Shown piece by piece: positions 1 to 7,090 of a DNA stretch of 15,197 nucleotides (positions within the stretch are counted from its first letter, which is position 1; each line of letters starts with the position of its first letter). Under the pieces are notes generated by a model, which made no database searches, was not told the origin of the DNA, and saw only the letters and a list, made by a program, of their open reading frames with translations. The translations under genes and the position numbers were made by a program. This DNA comes from Bacillota bacterium (GTDB lineage Bacteria; Bacillota; Clostridia; Lachnospirales; Anaerotignaceae). Location: NCBI GenBank assembly GCA_030526765.1, contig JAUNCB010000004.1, positions 1 through 15,197 of the forward strand, read 5' to 3'.

Positions 1-474
1 CAGTCCGTAAAGAAGATTCAGTACCAGCTGTCCGTAAAAGCACAGGCTCTCTCTTTCCCCATAAAAGCCGAACAGGAATATTGTCCAGACACCATACCAG
101 TCATAACTCATATCCACAAGCCCTGCCCCCAGAAGCAGAAGCACAGCCGCCCAGCGCTGTTCCTTCTGCCAGAACCACAGGGTCAGTGCGCCCCATGCCA
201 GCATAAAAAGAGGATTCAGATTGCTCATGCCGAAGGCCATTTGATAGATGGGCTGAGAAAGCACCGCCGCCAGAAGAAGCCGCCCCATGTATTTCCGAAA
301 ATCCGAGGTATGGGAAACACCCTGGGCAATGCCAAAGGCAAACAGTGGAAAGGACAGCCGCCCGATGACACGAAATCCCGCCACTGTAGGAAAAAACAGC
401 ACCCCGATATGATCAATGAGCATGGTCAGTGCTGCCACAAGCTGTATAAACTGCCGCTGCTCCCTGCCCATCAT
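1..474 (-). CDS. TraX-family integral membrane protein (partial, C-terminus beyond window)
   Basis: An uninterrupted frame of 158 codons runs from ATG at 474 off the left edge. The product is very hydrophobic, with several predicted membrane segments. It carries the TraX-like N-terminal pattern: a first helix ending in LTMLIDHIGVLFFP, then RVIGRLSFPLFAFGIAQG, then LLLAAVLSQPIYQMAF. TraX was first described as the F-pilin N-acetylating membrane protein, but chromosomal homologues are common in Clostridia with no conjugation genes and their role is not known. The start overlaps the cysK stop as ATGA (474-471), so translation is probably coupled to cysK. A second ATG follows directly at 471. No conjugation gene is visible nearby. 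The family call is by motif resemblance and the physiological function is open. Confidence 0.82.
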   Translation of the reverse strand, partial: MMGREQRQFIQLVAALTMLIDHIGVLFFPTVAGFRVIGRLSFPLFAFGIAQGVSHTSDFRKYMGRLLLAAVLSQPIYQMAFGMSNLNPLFMLAWGALTLWFWQKEQRWAAVLLLLGAGLVDMSYDWYGVWTIFLFGFYGERESLCFYGQLVLNLLYGL

Positions 475-1403
475 TCCTGAAACATAGGGGTAGAGAGATA
501 TCTGTCCCCCGTATCCGGCAGAAGCACAACAATCTGCTTCCCTGCATTTTCAGGACGTTTTGCAGCCTCCACCGCCGCATGCAGCGCAGCCCCTGCAGAA
601 ATGCCCACCAGAAGCCCCTCGCTTCTTGCGATCATTCTGCCCGCTTCATAGGCGGCTTCCTCTGTCACCGTCATCACTTCATCATAAATTTCCGTATCCA
701 GAATGGAGGGCACGAAATTCGCACCGATCCCCTGCAGGCCATGGGCTCCCGCTCTCCCCTCTGTCAGCAGGGGAGAGGATGCGGGCTCCACGCCAATGAT
801 CCGTACCTTCGGATTCTGCTCCTTCAGATATCTGCCTGTGCCGCTGATCGTACCGCCGGTACCGATGCCTGCCACGAAAATATCCACCTTGCCGTCGGTA
901 TCCTCCCAGATCTCGGGACCTGTGGTTTCATAGTGGGCAGCGGAATTGGAGGGGTTATCAAACTGACCCGGAATAAAGGAATTCGGAATTTCCTTTGCCA
1001 GTTCCTCCGCTTTTTCTATAGCTCCTGCCATTCCCTTTGCCCCTTCCGTCAGCACCAGTTCTGCGCCGAAGGCTGTCATCAGCAGGCGACGCTCCATGCT
1101 CATGCTGTCAGGCATTACAATAATGGCTCTGTAGCCTCTCGCCGCCGCCATCACCGCCAGACCGATGCCCGTATTGCCGCTGGTGGGCTCAATGATGGTA
1201 GCACCTTCCTGCAGAAGCCCTGCCTTTTCCGCATCCTCCACCATACGCTTCGCCACTCTGTCCTTGGCACTGCCGCCGGGATTCAGTGCCTCCACCTTCG
1301 CCAGAAGGGTTGCCCCCAGCCCCAGTTTCTCTTCTATTTTTGTCAGCTCCAGCAGAGGTGTTCCCCCGATGAGTGCTTCCACACTTTTATAAATTTTCGC
1401 CAT
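471..1403 (-). CDS. cysK: Cysteine synthase (O-acetylserine sulfhydrylase), PLP-dependent
   Basis: This 310-residue protein has the usual CysK length. CysK makes cysteine from O-acetylserine and sulfide in the cytoplasm. The PLP lysine is K47 in NPGGSAKDR. The substrate loop is PTSGNTG (73-79), the phosphate-binding loop is GTGGT (181-185), a serine-containing GISAGAA motif lies near 270, and GDRYLST is close to the C-terminus. All catalytic elements are present. The loop reads GIGANFVP where CysK usually has GIGAGFIP or GVGANFVP, which is unremarkable. A consensus promoter lies upstream, with TTGACA at 1464-1459 and TATCTT at 1441-1436. The stop codon overlaps the start of the downstream TraX-like gene. 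No serine acetyltransferase gene is adjacent. Cystathionine beta-synthase-like or CysM variants are the main alternative, but the sequence fits the CysK branch. Confidence 0.95.
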   Translation of the reverse strand: MAKIYKSVEALIGGTPLLELTKIEEKLGLGATLLAKVEALNPGGSAKDRVAKRMVEDAEKAGLLQEGATIIEPTSGNTGIGLAVMAAARGYRAIIVMPDSMSMERRLLMTAFGAELVLTEGAKGMAGAIEKAEELAKEIPNSFIPGQFDNPSNSAAHYETTGPEIWEDTDGKVDIFVAGIGTGGTISGTGRYLKEQNPKVRIIGVEPASSPLLTEGRAGAHGLQGIGANFVPSILDTEIYDEVMTVTEEAAYEAGRMIARSEGLLVGISAGAALHAAVEAAKRPENAGKQIVVLLPDTGDRYLSTPMFQE

Positions 1404-1435
1404 TTCACAGACCCCGCTTTCCTTTTTTTAGAATG

Positions 1436-1464
1436 AAGATACGCCTCTTTCCCCCAATTGTCAA
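1436..1464 (-). promoter_or_regulatory. cysK promoter (sigma-A-like)
   Basis: Read on the minus strand, a perfect TTGACA (1464-1459) is followed after 17 bases by TATCTT (1441-1436), about 33 bases before the cysK ATG. The predicted leader is short, leaving no room for a T-box or SAM riboswitch. On the plus strand the same bases read TTGTCA (1458-1463), then 16 bases, then TATCCT (1480-1485), a weaker candidate promoter for map. The two divergent -35 elements would overlap. Confidence 0.7.
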
Positions 1465-1546
1465 GGCTATTCTCTCTTGTATCCTTTCCGTTTTTGTGCT
1501 ACCATACAACAAAGATAACAACATTGCAGAAAAAAGGAGAATCCCT

Positions 1547-2416
1547 ATGAAAATTGGCAGAAACGACCCCTGCTGGTGCGGCAGCGGGAAAAAATACAAA
1601 GCATGCCATGCGGCATTTGATGAAAAACTGGAAGCATACAAAGCAAAACGCATCCCCGTTCCCAGCCATAAGCTCATTAAAACACCGGAGCAGCTGGAGG
1701 GCATCCGCAAAGCAGGCGAACTGAACACCGCAGTGCTGGACATGATCGCTGAAAAAATCAAGGCAGGTATGTCCACAGAAGAGATCAACAGGCTGGCGCA
1801 TGATTATATCGTAGCACACGGCGGCATCCCTGCCTGTCTGGGTTATCAGGGCTTCCCCAAAAGCATCTGTACCTCTGTGAACGATGTGATCTGCCACGGC
1901 ATTCCCGATGAAAACGAGATCCTGCAGGACGGCGACATCATCAATGTTGATGTGACCACCATTCTGAACGGCTATTATGCAGACGCTTCCCGTATGTTCC
2001 TGATCGGCGAGGTTTCCGAGGAAGCCCAAAAGCTGGTTGCCGTAACAAAGGAATCCGTTGACCTTGCGCTGAAGGAAGTAAAGCCCTGGGGCAGACTGGG
2101 CAATATCGGTGCTGTCATCAGCGAGCATATCCATAAAAACGGCTACACTGTTCTCAGAGACATCGGTGGTCATGGCGTGGGCAATGACTTCCACGAAGAC
2201 CCCTATGTATGCCATGTAGCCAAACGGGATACAGGCATGCTGCTGGTGCCCGGCATGGTTTTCACCATCGAGCCCATGGTAAACGAAGGCGAAGAGGACT
2301 TCTATCAGGATGAAGAAAACGGCTGGACGATCTATACCGAAGACGGCTCTCTGTCTGCTCAGTGGGAATACACCGTTGCCGTTACGGAGGATGGCTTCGA
2401 GATCCTGACTCACTGA
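1547..2416 (+). CDS. map: Methionine aminopeptidase type I with N-terminal SEC-C zinc motif
   Basis: The protein is 289 residues. It removes the initiator methionine from nascent proteins and is a two-metal pita-bread-fold peptidase (M24A). Metal ligands fit D135 (INVDVT), D146 (YADAS), H209 (GGHGVG), E242 (FTIEPMV) and E274 (QWEYTV); H117 in the ICHGIP segment is the substrate-side histidine. Residues 1-25 hold a SEC-C type zinc site, with C9, C11, C20 and H21 in DPCWCGSGKKYKACH. This motif is shared with SecA tails and is thought to dock the enzyme at the ribosome. The start at 1547 is chosen because AGGAG (1535-1539) sits 7 bases upstream. The frame stays open to 1373, but that would add 58 residues with no family match. 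The gene is monocistronic, and a strong terminator follows the stop. Confidence 0.95.
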   Translation: MKIGRNDPCWCGSGKKYKACHAAFDEKLEAYKAKRIPVPSHKLIKTPEQLEGIRKAGELNTAVLDMIAEKIKAGMSTEEINRLAHDYIVAHGGIPACLGYQGFPKSICTSVNDVICHGIPDENEILQDGDIINVDVTTILNGYYADASRMFLIGEVSEEAQKLVAVTKESVDLALKEVKPWGRLGNIGAVISEHIHKNGYTVLRDIGGHGVGNDFHEDPYVCHVAKRDTGMLLVPGMVFTIEPMVNEGEEDFYQDEENGWTIYTEDGSLSAQWEYTVAVTEDGFEILTH

Positions 2417-2432
2417 TTATAAAATACAAAAC

Positions 2433-2481
2433 AAAACCGCCCGCAGCACATTCTTTCAGAATGTACCGCAGGCGGTTTTTT
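2433..2481. terminator. Bidirectional rho-independent terminator between map and pgi
   Basis: AAAACCGCC (2433-2441) pairs with GGCGGTTTT (2471-2479). An inner helix ACATTCT/AGAATGT closes around a short loop, with an internal bulge between the two helices. A run of T follows on plus (to 2481). On minus an interrupted T-rich stretch (TTTTGTTTTG) follows. It lies between convergent genes and would serve both. Confidence 0.9.
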
Positions 2482-2527
2482 ATGCTCTCATTTTCGTTTC
2501 TGTGATACAGAAGTTGTCTTAAAGTAC

Positions 2528-3859
2528 TTATTTGATGCGTGCTTCCAGTTCTGCCTTCATATCTTCATAGCCGGGTTTTCCCAGAAGAGCAAACATATTT
2601 TTCTTATATGCTTCCACACCGGGCTGATCGAAGGGATTTACATCCAAGAGATAACCGGAAATACCAACTGCTTTTTCAAAGAAATAAACCAGCGCACCGA
2701 AATTGTATTCATCCATCTTATCCATTTCGATTACCATATTCGGCACACCGCCGTCCATGTGCGCCAGCATAGTACCTGCAAAGGCCTTGCTGTTTACAAA
2801 ATGGATCTCTTTCTCTGCCAGGAAATTCAGACCATCACCGTCCTGTGCATCAAAGGGCACCAGTGCCGCAGACTTGGGTTCCTTTACCCACAGAACCGTT
2901 TCAAAGAAGAAGCGCAGACCATCCTGAATATACTGACCAATGGAATGCAGGTCTGTGGAGAAATTTGCTGTTACGGGGAATACACCTTTATGCTCCTTGC
3001 CTTCGCTTTCAGCATAAAGCTGCTTGAACCATTCCCCGAAGGATGTCAGATGAGGCTCATAGTTTGCCAGAATCTCCACTGTTTTGCCCTGTTTATAGAA
3101 CAGATAGCGCAGTGCTGCATACTGATAGCAGATATTTTCCTTCAGATCGGGATTCATGTATTCCTTTCTTGCATCCTGTGCACCCTGCATCACTGCATCC
3201 AGATCCACCCCTGCAACTGCCATGGGCAAAAGACCTACGGGTGTCAGAACAGAGAAGCGGCCGCCAACATCGTCGGGAATAACGAAGGTTTCATAGCCCT
3301 CTTCGTTACACATGGTTTTCAGCGCACCTCTTGCTTTATCTGTTGTGGCAAAAATTCTCTTTGCTGCTTCCTCCTTGCCGTATTTATCCTCCAGCATCTT
3401 TTTGAAGATACGGAACGCAATGGCAGGCTCTGTTGTTGTGCCGGATTTGGAGATGACATTTACAGAGAAATCCCTGTCTCCCAGAATCGCAAGAATATCA
3501 TTCAGATAAGCAGAGCTGATGTTATTGCCCACAAAATAAATATCGGGTGTGTCTTTTTTCAGCTCATTATAGAAAGGTGTCTTGATGAAATCCAGAGCGG
3601 TTCTGGTACCCAGATAGGAACCGCCGATCCCGATCACGATCAGCACCGCGCTGTTTGCCTTGATTTTTTCAGCCGCTTTTTTGATGCGGTCAAATTCTTC
3701 CTTATCATAATTTTCAGGCAGATCTACCCAGCCAACGAAATCGTTGCCCTTGCCTGTTTTTTCATGAAGTGCTGTATGGCAGCGTTCCACATCTGCCTGC
3801 AGTCCAAACACTTCGTCCATATTGATAAAATCACCCTGTAAAGAAAAAGAAATACCCAT
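2528..3859 (-). CDS. pgi: Glucose-6-phosphate isomerase
   Basis: The 443-residue enzyme matches the short (about 450 aa) Firmicute form. It interconverts glucose 6-phosphate and fructose 6-phosphate in glycolysis and gluconeogenesis. Sugar-phosphate binding residues lie in GIGGSYLG (77-84) and SKSGTTTEP (137-145). The PGI signature DDVGGRFSV is at 196-204. The catalytic glutamate lies in [10 protein letters not shown] (around 284-286), the ring-opening histidine is H305 in STDLHSIGQ, and the C-terminal signature with its lysine is [11 protein letters not shown] (410-420). The ATG at 3859 has AAGGAGGT (3874-3867) 7 bases upstream. It is a single gene, with an LysM/G5 gene's terminator upstream and the shared map/pgi terminator downstream. 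An unusually structured leader of about 170 bases precedes it, listed separately. Confidence 0.97.
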   Translation of the reverse strand: MGISFSLQGDFINMDEVFGLQADVERCHTALHEKTGKGNDFVGWVDLPENYDKEEFDRIKKAAEKIKANSAVLIVIGIGGSYLGTRTALDFIKTPFYNELKKDTPDIYFVGNNISSAYLNDILAILGDRDFSVNVISKSGTTTEPAIAFRIFKKMLEDKYGKEEAAKRIFATTDKARGALKTMCNEEGYETFVIPDDVGGRFSVLTPVGLLPMAVAGVDLDAVMQGAQDARKEYMNPDLKENICYQYAALRYLFYKQGKTVEILANYEPHLTSFGEWFKQLYAESEGKEHKGVFPVTANFSTDLHSIGQYIQDGLRFFFETVLWVKEPKSAALVPFDAQDGDGLNFLAEKEIHFVNSKAFAGTMLAHMDGGVPNMVIEMDKMDEYNFGALVYFFEKAVGISGYLLDVNPFDQPGVEAYKKNMFALLGKPGYEDMKAELEARIK

Positions 3860-3874
3860 TGGAAAAACCTCCTT

Positions 3875-4020
3875 ATTTTATCCCGTGCGTTGCAAAATCC
3901 TCTGAAGCCTCCTGCTTTTTGAGCCCTCTGCCACGCAAACTGTTCATACCATATCTCTGTTTGTGCCTGCAGGCAGCCACCCCCAGAGATATAGGATGAA
4001 CCGCATCCTTCCCTTTTATC
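3875..4020 (-). promoter_or_regulatory. Structured 5' leader of pgi (unassigned RNA element)
   Basis: Read on minus, GTTCATCCTATATCTCTG (4001-3984) pairs with CAGAGATATGGTATGAAC (3959-3942). This gives 18 positions with one mismatch and one G-U. The 24-base loop contains the perfect palindrome TGCCTGCAGGCA (3975-3964). Nearer the gene, TGCGT (3937-3933 complement) can pair with ACGCA (3890-3886 complement) around a purine-rich segment, just before the pgi ribosome binding site. No T-run follows the large stem, so it does not look like a terminator. I compared it by eye with purine, TPP, SAM, lysine, glycine, T-box, cobalamin, fluoride and glmS patterns and saw no match. Whether it is an RNA regulator, an operator or an old insertion remnant is open. 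I could not place a convincing promoter between it and the upstream terminator. Confidence 0.5.
3944..4006 (-). CDS. Possible 20-codon leader ORF before pgi
   Basis: On minus, ATG at 4006 opens a short frame ending in TGA at 3946-3944. It encodes MRFILYLWGWLPAGTNRDMV. A purine stretch AAGGGAAGG lies immediately before the ATG, but its spacing is tight for a ribosome binding site. The frame spans nearly the whole large inverted repeat of the pgi leader, and its stop lies inside the distal arm, so translation would necessarily open that stem. The hydrophobic, tryptophan-containing peptide has no family I recognise. A chance ORF is quite possible. Confidence 0.2.
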   Translation of the reverse strand: MRFILYLWGWLPAGTNRDMV

Positions 4021-4032
4021 CAATCATATCAT

Positions 4033-4080
4033 AAAAAATGGCATTGCGAAATCCCTCTTTTCAGAGAAATTCGCAATGCC
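4033..4080 (-). terminator. Terminator of the LysM/G5 gene
   Basis: On minus, GGCATTGCGAA (4080-4070) pairs perfectly with TTCGCAATGCC (4050-4040). An 18- to 19-base loop separates the arms, and six T residues follow (4038-4033) after one A. It sits 15 bases past the stop codon of the LysM/G5 gene and isolates that gene from pgi. Confidence 0.9.
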
Positions 4081-4094
4081 CCTGCATTTTTCTG

Positions 4095-5234
4095 TTATTG
4101 TGTCCCTTTTACGATAATTTCCGGAATCGCTTCCTGAATGATCTCCTTGGAAACCTCTTTTTCCTCCGTTACCACACCATTGATCCGTGTGATCTGGATG
4201 GTGCTCTTCTTCTGTCCCGCCTTACCCTGCTGGATCACCTTCTGGTAGCTGGAGGGCTTGGTATCATCATACTGGGTCTGATAGGTTTTGGGCTCTACCG
4301 CCGTCAGCACCTGTGTTTCAATGGTCTTTACGGAAATCTTCGGCTTCTGCACCGGCACATTGATGACCTGACCTACACGGATCCCTTTTTTCAGATCCTC
4401 TCCCGGATTCAGCTCAAGGAGTTTTTCCACGGTGGTCTTGAATTCCTGTGCAATCAGATACAGTGCATCTCCCGACTGTACCGTATAGCTCTGAGTCACC
4501 TCTGTGGTGGATTTGAGCACAGCGGTGGCATCCTCAGGAGAAAGGATCTCTTCGGAATCCACAAATTCATTTACCACCTGTACATTTTCCACCCATTCCA
4601 CCTTGGCATCCTCAGGGATCCCGCCATCGGGCAGCAGCTCTGTTTTCAGCTGCTCCAGCACAGAATCCGCCAGAGCCTGGCTGGCAAGCACCACGGCTCT
4701 GCCGCCGTCCACTGTGATCACTGCAGCATCCACCTTATAGGTCACCATATTACGCATCTTCGGAAGCAGATGCTCCATGGTGCATACGTCCTTTTCGTTT
4801 CTGGAGCCGATATGCACGCCGTCCACACGGATCTCCTCATTGATCTTCACCTTGGAGCCCACAATGCTTTCCAGCTGGCTTTCCAGTGTTGTCGTCAGTT
4901 CCTCCGCGGTGATATCCCGCCCCTTCAGGATACCCACCTGTTCTTCATTCAGAAAAACAGCCGAACCGTTTTTCCGCACCATCAGAAAGACGATCAGCAA
5001 CACCGCTGCAATACCGATCAGATACAGCACCTTCCGATCCGGCTTTCTGCCGCCCTTGCGGATCCGCTTTTTCTGAGGCTCAGGCTGCTCTCTTCTGCCG
5101 CCTCTTTTTTCCGCCCTTTTATCGGTTCTTTTTTCATTTCCTTTTCCGCTTCTATCGCTTCTGCCCCCTCTGACAGGCTTGCCGCCGCCATAGGGCACAC
5201 GTTCTTCTCTTTTGGGAAACATTGTATCGGACAC
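4095..5234 (-). CDS. Membrane-anchored LysM and G5 domain cell-envelope protein
   Basis: The protein is 379 residues. The N-terminal part (1-68) is strongly basic and low-complexity, rich in R, K and G, and probably cytoplasmic. One transmembrane helix follows (about 69-86, LYLIGIAAVLLIVFLMV). The extracellular part has an unassigned region (about 95-240), a LysM domain (about 249-294, beginning SYTVQSGDALYLIAQEF and ending VGQVINVPV) and a C-terminal G5 domain (about 300-377). LysM and G5 bind peptidoglycan or its amino sugars. Related clostridial proteins often carry a C-terminal M23 peptidase, but here the chain ends right after G5, so no enzymatic domain is visible. The start is taken as GTG at 5234, because GGGGGG (5247-5242) lies 7 bases before it; the next ATG at 5222 is 19 bases away. 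It has its own promoter and terminator. Confidence 0.85.
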   Translation of the reverse strand: MSDTMFPKREERVPYGGGKPVRGGRSDRSGKGNEKRTDKRAEKRGGRREQPEPQKKRIRKGGRKPDRKVLYLIGIAAVLLIVFLMVRKNGSAVFLNEEQVGILKGRDITAEELTTTLESQLESIVGSKVKINEEIRVDGVHIGSRNEKDVCTMEHLLPKMRNMVTYKVDAAVITVDGGRAVVLASQALADSVLEQLKTELLPDGGIPEDAKVEWVENVQVVNEFVDSEEILSPEDATAVLKSTTEVTQSYTVQSGDALYLIAQEFKTTVEKLLELNPGEDLKKGIRVGQVINVPVQKPKISVKTIETQVLTAVEPKTYQTQYDDTKPSSYQKVIQQGKAGQKKSTIQITRINGVVTEEKEVSKEIIQEAIPEIIVKGTQ

Positions 5235-5288
5235 GGGAAATCCCCCCTTATTTCTGCAAAATATGACAAATCCTACTTATCCTATTTT

Positions 5289-5316
5289 ATTATACGGAGG
5301 GTAATATTGCAAGCAA
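5289..5316 (-). promoter_or_regulatory. Promoter of the LysM/G5 gene
   Basis: On minus, TTGCTT (5316-5311) is followed after 16 bases by a perfect TATAAT (5294-5289). Transcription would start about 45-50 bases before the GTG start at 5234. Confidence 0.7.
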
Positions 5317-5377
5317 AAGCGTATCTGCGTAAAGAAACTGTAAGCTTTCCCGCAAAGTGCCGCCTTTTTCTTTCCAT

Positions 5378-5407
5378 AAAAAAACTCCGCACCTTAAGAT
5401 GCGGAGT
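5378..5407 (-). terminator. Terminator of the ispE-GntR operon
   Basis: On minus, ACTCCGCA (5407-5400) pairs with TGCGGAGT (5391-5384) around an 8-base loop, followed by seven T residues (5384-5378). It lies 16 bases after the GntR stop codon. Confidence 0.93.
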
Positions 5408-5422
5408 CTGCTTTCCTCCTGA

Positions 5423-6100
5423 TTATCTGTTTCTTACAAAACGCAGGATGGATTCTGTCTGATATTTGATATGGCCCTGTGCGATGGAAGCGCCTTCCTC
5501 CGCATCATGGTTTTCAATGGCACGGATGATGCTTCTGTGGTGTGCCACGATGGTGGACATGGATGTTTCATTATTTTTTGCCTGTGCCATTCTGTAGCGG
5601 TACAGCTGGATCCGCAGGTTTCTGAAAATGCTGATGAGCTTATCGTTTTCTGTTGCCGCAAAGATCATATCGTGGAAATCTTCGTCAATATCTACAAAAT
5701 GCTCTACATCATTCTCTGCTACTGCCTTTTCAAAATCCACTTCCAGATTTTTCAGCTGCTGCAGGTCTTCCTTTGTCATCTTTTTGCAGGCAAGGGAGGT
5801 TGCCAGACCTTCCAGCGCACTTCTTACCTCCAGAATATTCACAATATCCTTTTCACTCATATCCAGCACCTGTGCGCCTTTTCTGGGCACCAGCTCCACC
5901 AGATTTTCCAGCTCCAGCATACGCAGCGCTTCTCTGACGGGGGTACGGCTTACGCCCAGCTTTTCAGCCAGCTGATTTTCCATCAGTCTTTCCCCGGGTA
6001 CCAGCTTGCCTGTCAGGATCGCATCCCGCAGGGTATTAAACACAACATCCCGCAGGGGCAGATATTCGTTTGTATTGATATTGAATTTTGCATCAGCCAT
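5423..6100 (-). CDS. GntR-family transcriptional regulator, FadR/FCD subfamily
   Basis: The protein is 225 residues. The N-terminal winged helix-turn-helix (about 15-78) has the GntR recognition segment SRTPVREALRML (51-62). The C-terminal all-helical FCD ligand domain keeps the metal-binding set: D139 and H143 in DEDFHDMIF, H187 or H188 in VAHHRSI, and H210 in QGHIKYQ. Such regulators usually sense small carboxylates or sugar acids; the ligand here cannot be read from sequence. The start overlaps the end of ispE by 8 bases, and its ribosome binding site GAGGAG lies inside ispE, so the two genes are co-transcribed. The adjacency to ispE is, from memory, recurrent in Clostridia. A candidate operator (TGTATACA) is listed upstream of ispE. 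Confidence 0.92.
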   Translation of the reverse strand: MADAKFNINTNEYLPLRDVVFNTLRDAILTGKLVPGERLMENQLAEKLGVSRTPVREALRMLELENLVELVPRKGAQVLDMSEKDIVNILEVRSALEGLATSLACKKMTKEDLQQLKNLEVDFEKAVAENDVEHFVDIDEDFHDMIFAATENDKLISIFRNLRIQLYRYRMAQAKNNETSMSTIVAHHRSIIRAIENHDAEEGASIAQGHIKYQTESILRFVRNR

Positions 6101-7001
6101 TTCTTTTTTCTCCTCTCACTTCTCGCTGCACACGATAGACCCTTGTGGCCACCGCTTCCTTCAGCGCAAATTCCCGTTTCACCTGTGCCGCAGCCTGCCG
6201 CGCCTGCTCCCTGTCGGAAAATAATCCAAACACGGTAGGTCCGCTGCCGCTCATCAATGCGCCTGCTGCGCCCAGTTCCATCAGCCTTTTTTTGATCTTG
6301 GCAATCTTCGGATGCATCTCTATGGTCACCGTTTCCAGTACATTGCAGAGCAGACTGCCCATTTTTTTCACATCGCCCTCTGCCATGGCAGAAAGCATTG
6401 CCTGTGTATCCGGATGTTCCTCCACCTGATCCCATTTCAGCCCCTTATAGACCGAAACCGTGGATACGCTCACCGGAAGCTTCGCCAGTACCACATAGCA
6501 CCGGGGACAGGGATCTGCCACATTGGTCATCTTCTCTCCCACGCCCTCACAGAGCACAGTGCCTCTTCTCACACAATAAGGGATATCGGACCCCATTCTG
6601 CCAGCCAGCGCTTCCAGCTCTTCCTCGGAAAGTCCCAGCTCATACAGACGGTTCATGCCCACCAGCACCGCCGCACAATCCGTGCTGCCGCCGGCAAGCC
6701 CCGCTGCCACAGGGATCCTCTTATCGATCTCTATGAACACGCCGCCTTTGATGCCAAAGGTTTCCCGCATCAGCTGTGCCGCACGATATGCCAGATTCCG
6801 CTCATCCACAGGAAGCCAGGGCAGGTTCGTTTTCAGCCTGATCTCCGGCTTTTCCAGCTTTTTCATATAAATACCGTCGTAAAGGGCTACGGTCTGCATA
6901 ATGGTTTCCAGAAGATGGTAGCCATCTTCCCGCTTTCCCGTTACATCCAGTGTCAGATTGATCTTTGCTCTTGCCTTCAGTCGAATCTCTTTCAAGGTCA
7001 T
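6093..7001 (-). CDS. ispE: 4-diphosphocytidyl-2-C-methyl-D-erythritol kinase (MEP isoprenoid pathway)
   Basis: The protein is up to 302 residues, a GHMP kinase that phosphorylates CDP-methylerythritol for isopentenyl diphosphate synthesis. The N-terminal ARAKINLTLDV carries K13. The ATP loop is PVAAGLAGGSTDCAAVL (97-113), the catalytic aspartate is D139 in MGSDIPYCVRRG, and the third GHMP motif SGSGPTVFGLF is at 251-261. All active-site elements are intact. Start choice is not settled. The ATG at 7001 is directly abutted by GGGGG, which is too close for a ribosome binding site, whereas TTG at 6995 has a 6-base spacing and gives an N-terminus (MKEIRLKARAKIN) like other IspE proteins. An in-frame stop just upstream rules out a longer form. 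It is the first gene of the two-gene operon with the GntR regulator. Confidence 0.95.
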   Translation of the reverse strand: MTLKEIRLKARAKINLTLDVTGKREDGYHLLETIMQTVALYDGIYMKKLEKPEIRLKTNLPWLPVDERNLAYRAAQLMRETFGIKGGVFIEIDKRIPVAAGLAGGSTDCAAVLVGMNRLYELGLSEEELEALAGRMGSDIPYCVRRGTVLCEGVGEKMTNVADPCPRCYVVLAKLPVSVSTVSVYKGLKWDQVEEHPDTQAMLSAMAEGDVKKMGSLLCNVLETVTIEMHPKIAKIKKRLMELGAAGALMSGSGPTVFGLFSDREQARQAAAQVKREFALKEAVATRVYRVQREVRGEKRNG

Positions 7002-7019
7002 CCCCCGTTTTTTCTATAC

Positions 7020-7047
7020 TGTATACACAAATTAAAGATATTGTACA
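7020..7047. promoter_or_regulatory. Candidate operator pair for the GntR/FCD regulator
   Basis: TGTATACA (7020-7027) is a perfect 8-base palindrome lying just past the predicted ispE transcription start. TTGTACACCAA (7041-7051), with core TGTACA (7042-7047), overlaps the -10 element. Their centres are 21 bases apart, two helical turns. Short T-G-T/A-C-A half-sites are typical of FCD-type GntR operators. Assignment to this regulator is inference from position. Confidence 0.3.
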
Positions 7048-7068
7048 CCAATTTAAACACAGTTACAA
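7040..7068 (-). promoter_or_regulatory. Promoter of the ispE-GntR operon
   Basis: On minus, TTGTAA (7068-7063) is followed after 17 bases by TACAAT (7045-7040), about 39 bases before the ispE start. It is back to back with the promoter of the YtvI-like gene. Confidence 0.65.
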
Positions 7069-7090
7069 TCCGCAACTTACACAAAAAGCT

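Noticed and set aside
579..1436. 285-codon plus-strand frame opposite cysK
   Set aside because: It is an antisense shadow of cysK, with low-complexity composition and no domain.
3880..4020. pgi leader as a known riboswitch, T-box or 6S RNA
   Set aside because: No diagnostic core of any class I could recall is present, so I left it unassigned rather than naming a class.
4038..5462. Long open frame (474 codons) on the plus strand opposite the LysM/G5 gene
   Set aside because: It is antisense to a gene with clear LysM and G5 domains, promoter and terminator. The product is Cys/His/Leu rich with no recognisable family, as expected for a shadow frame.
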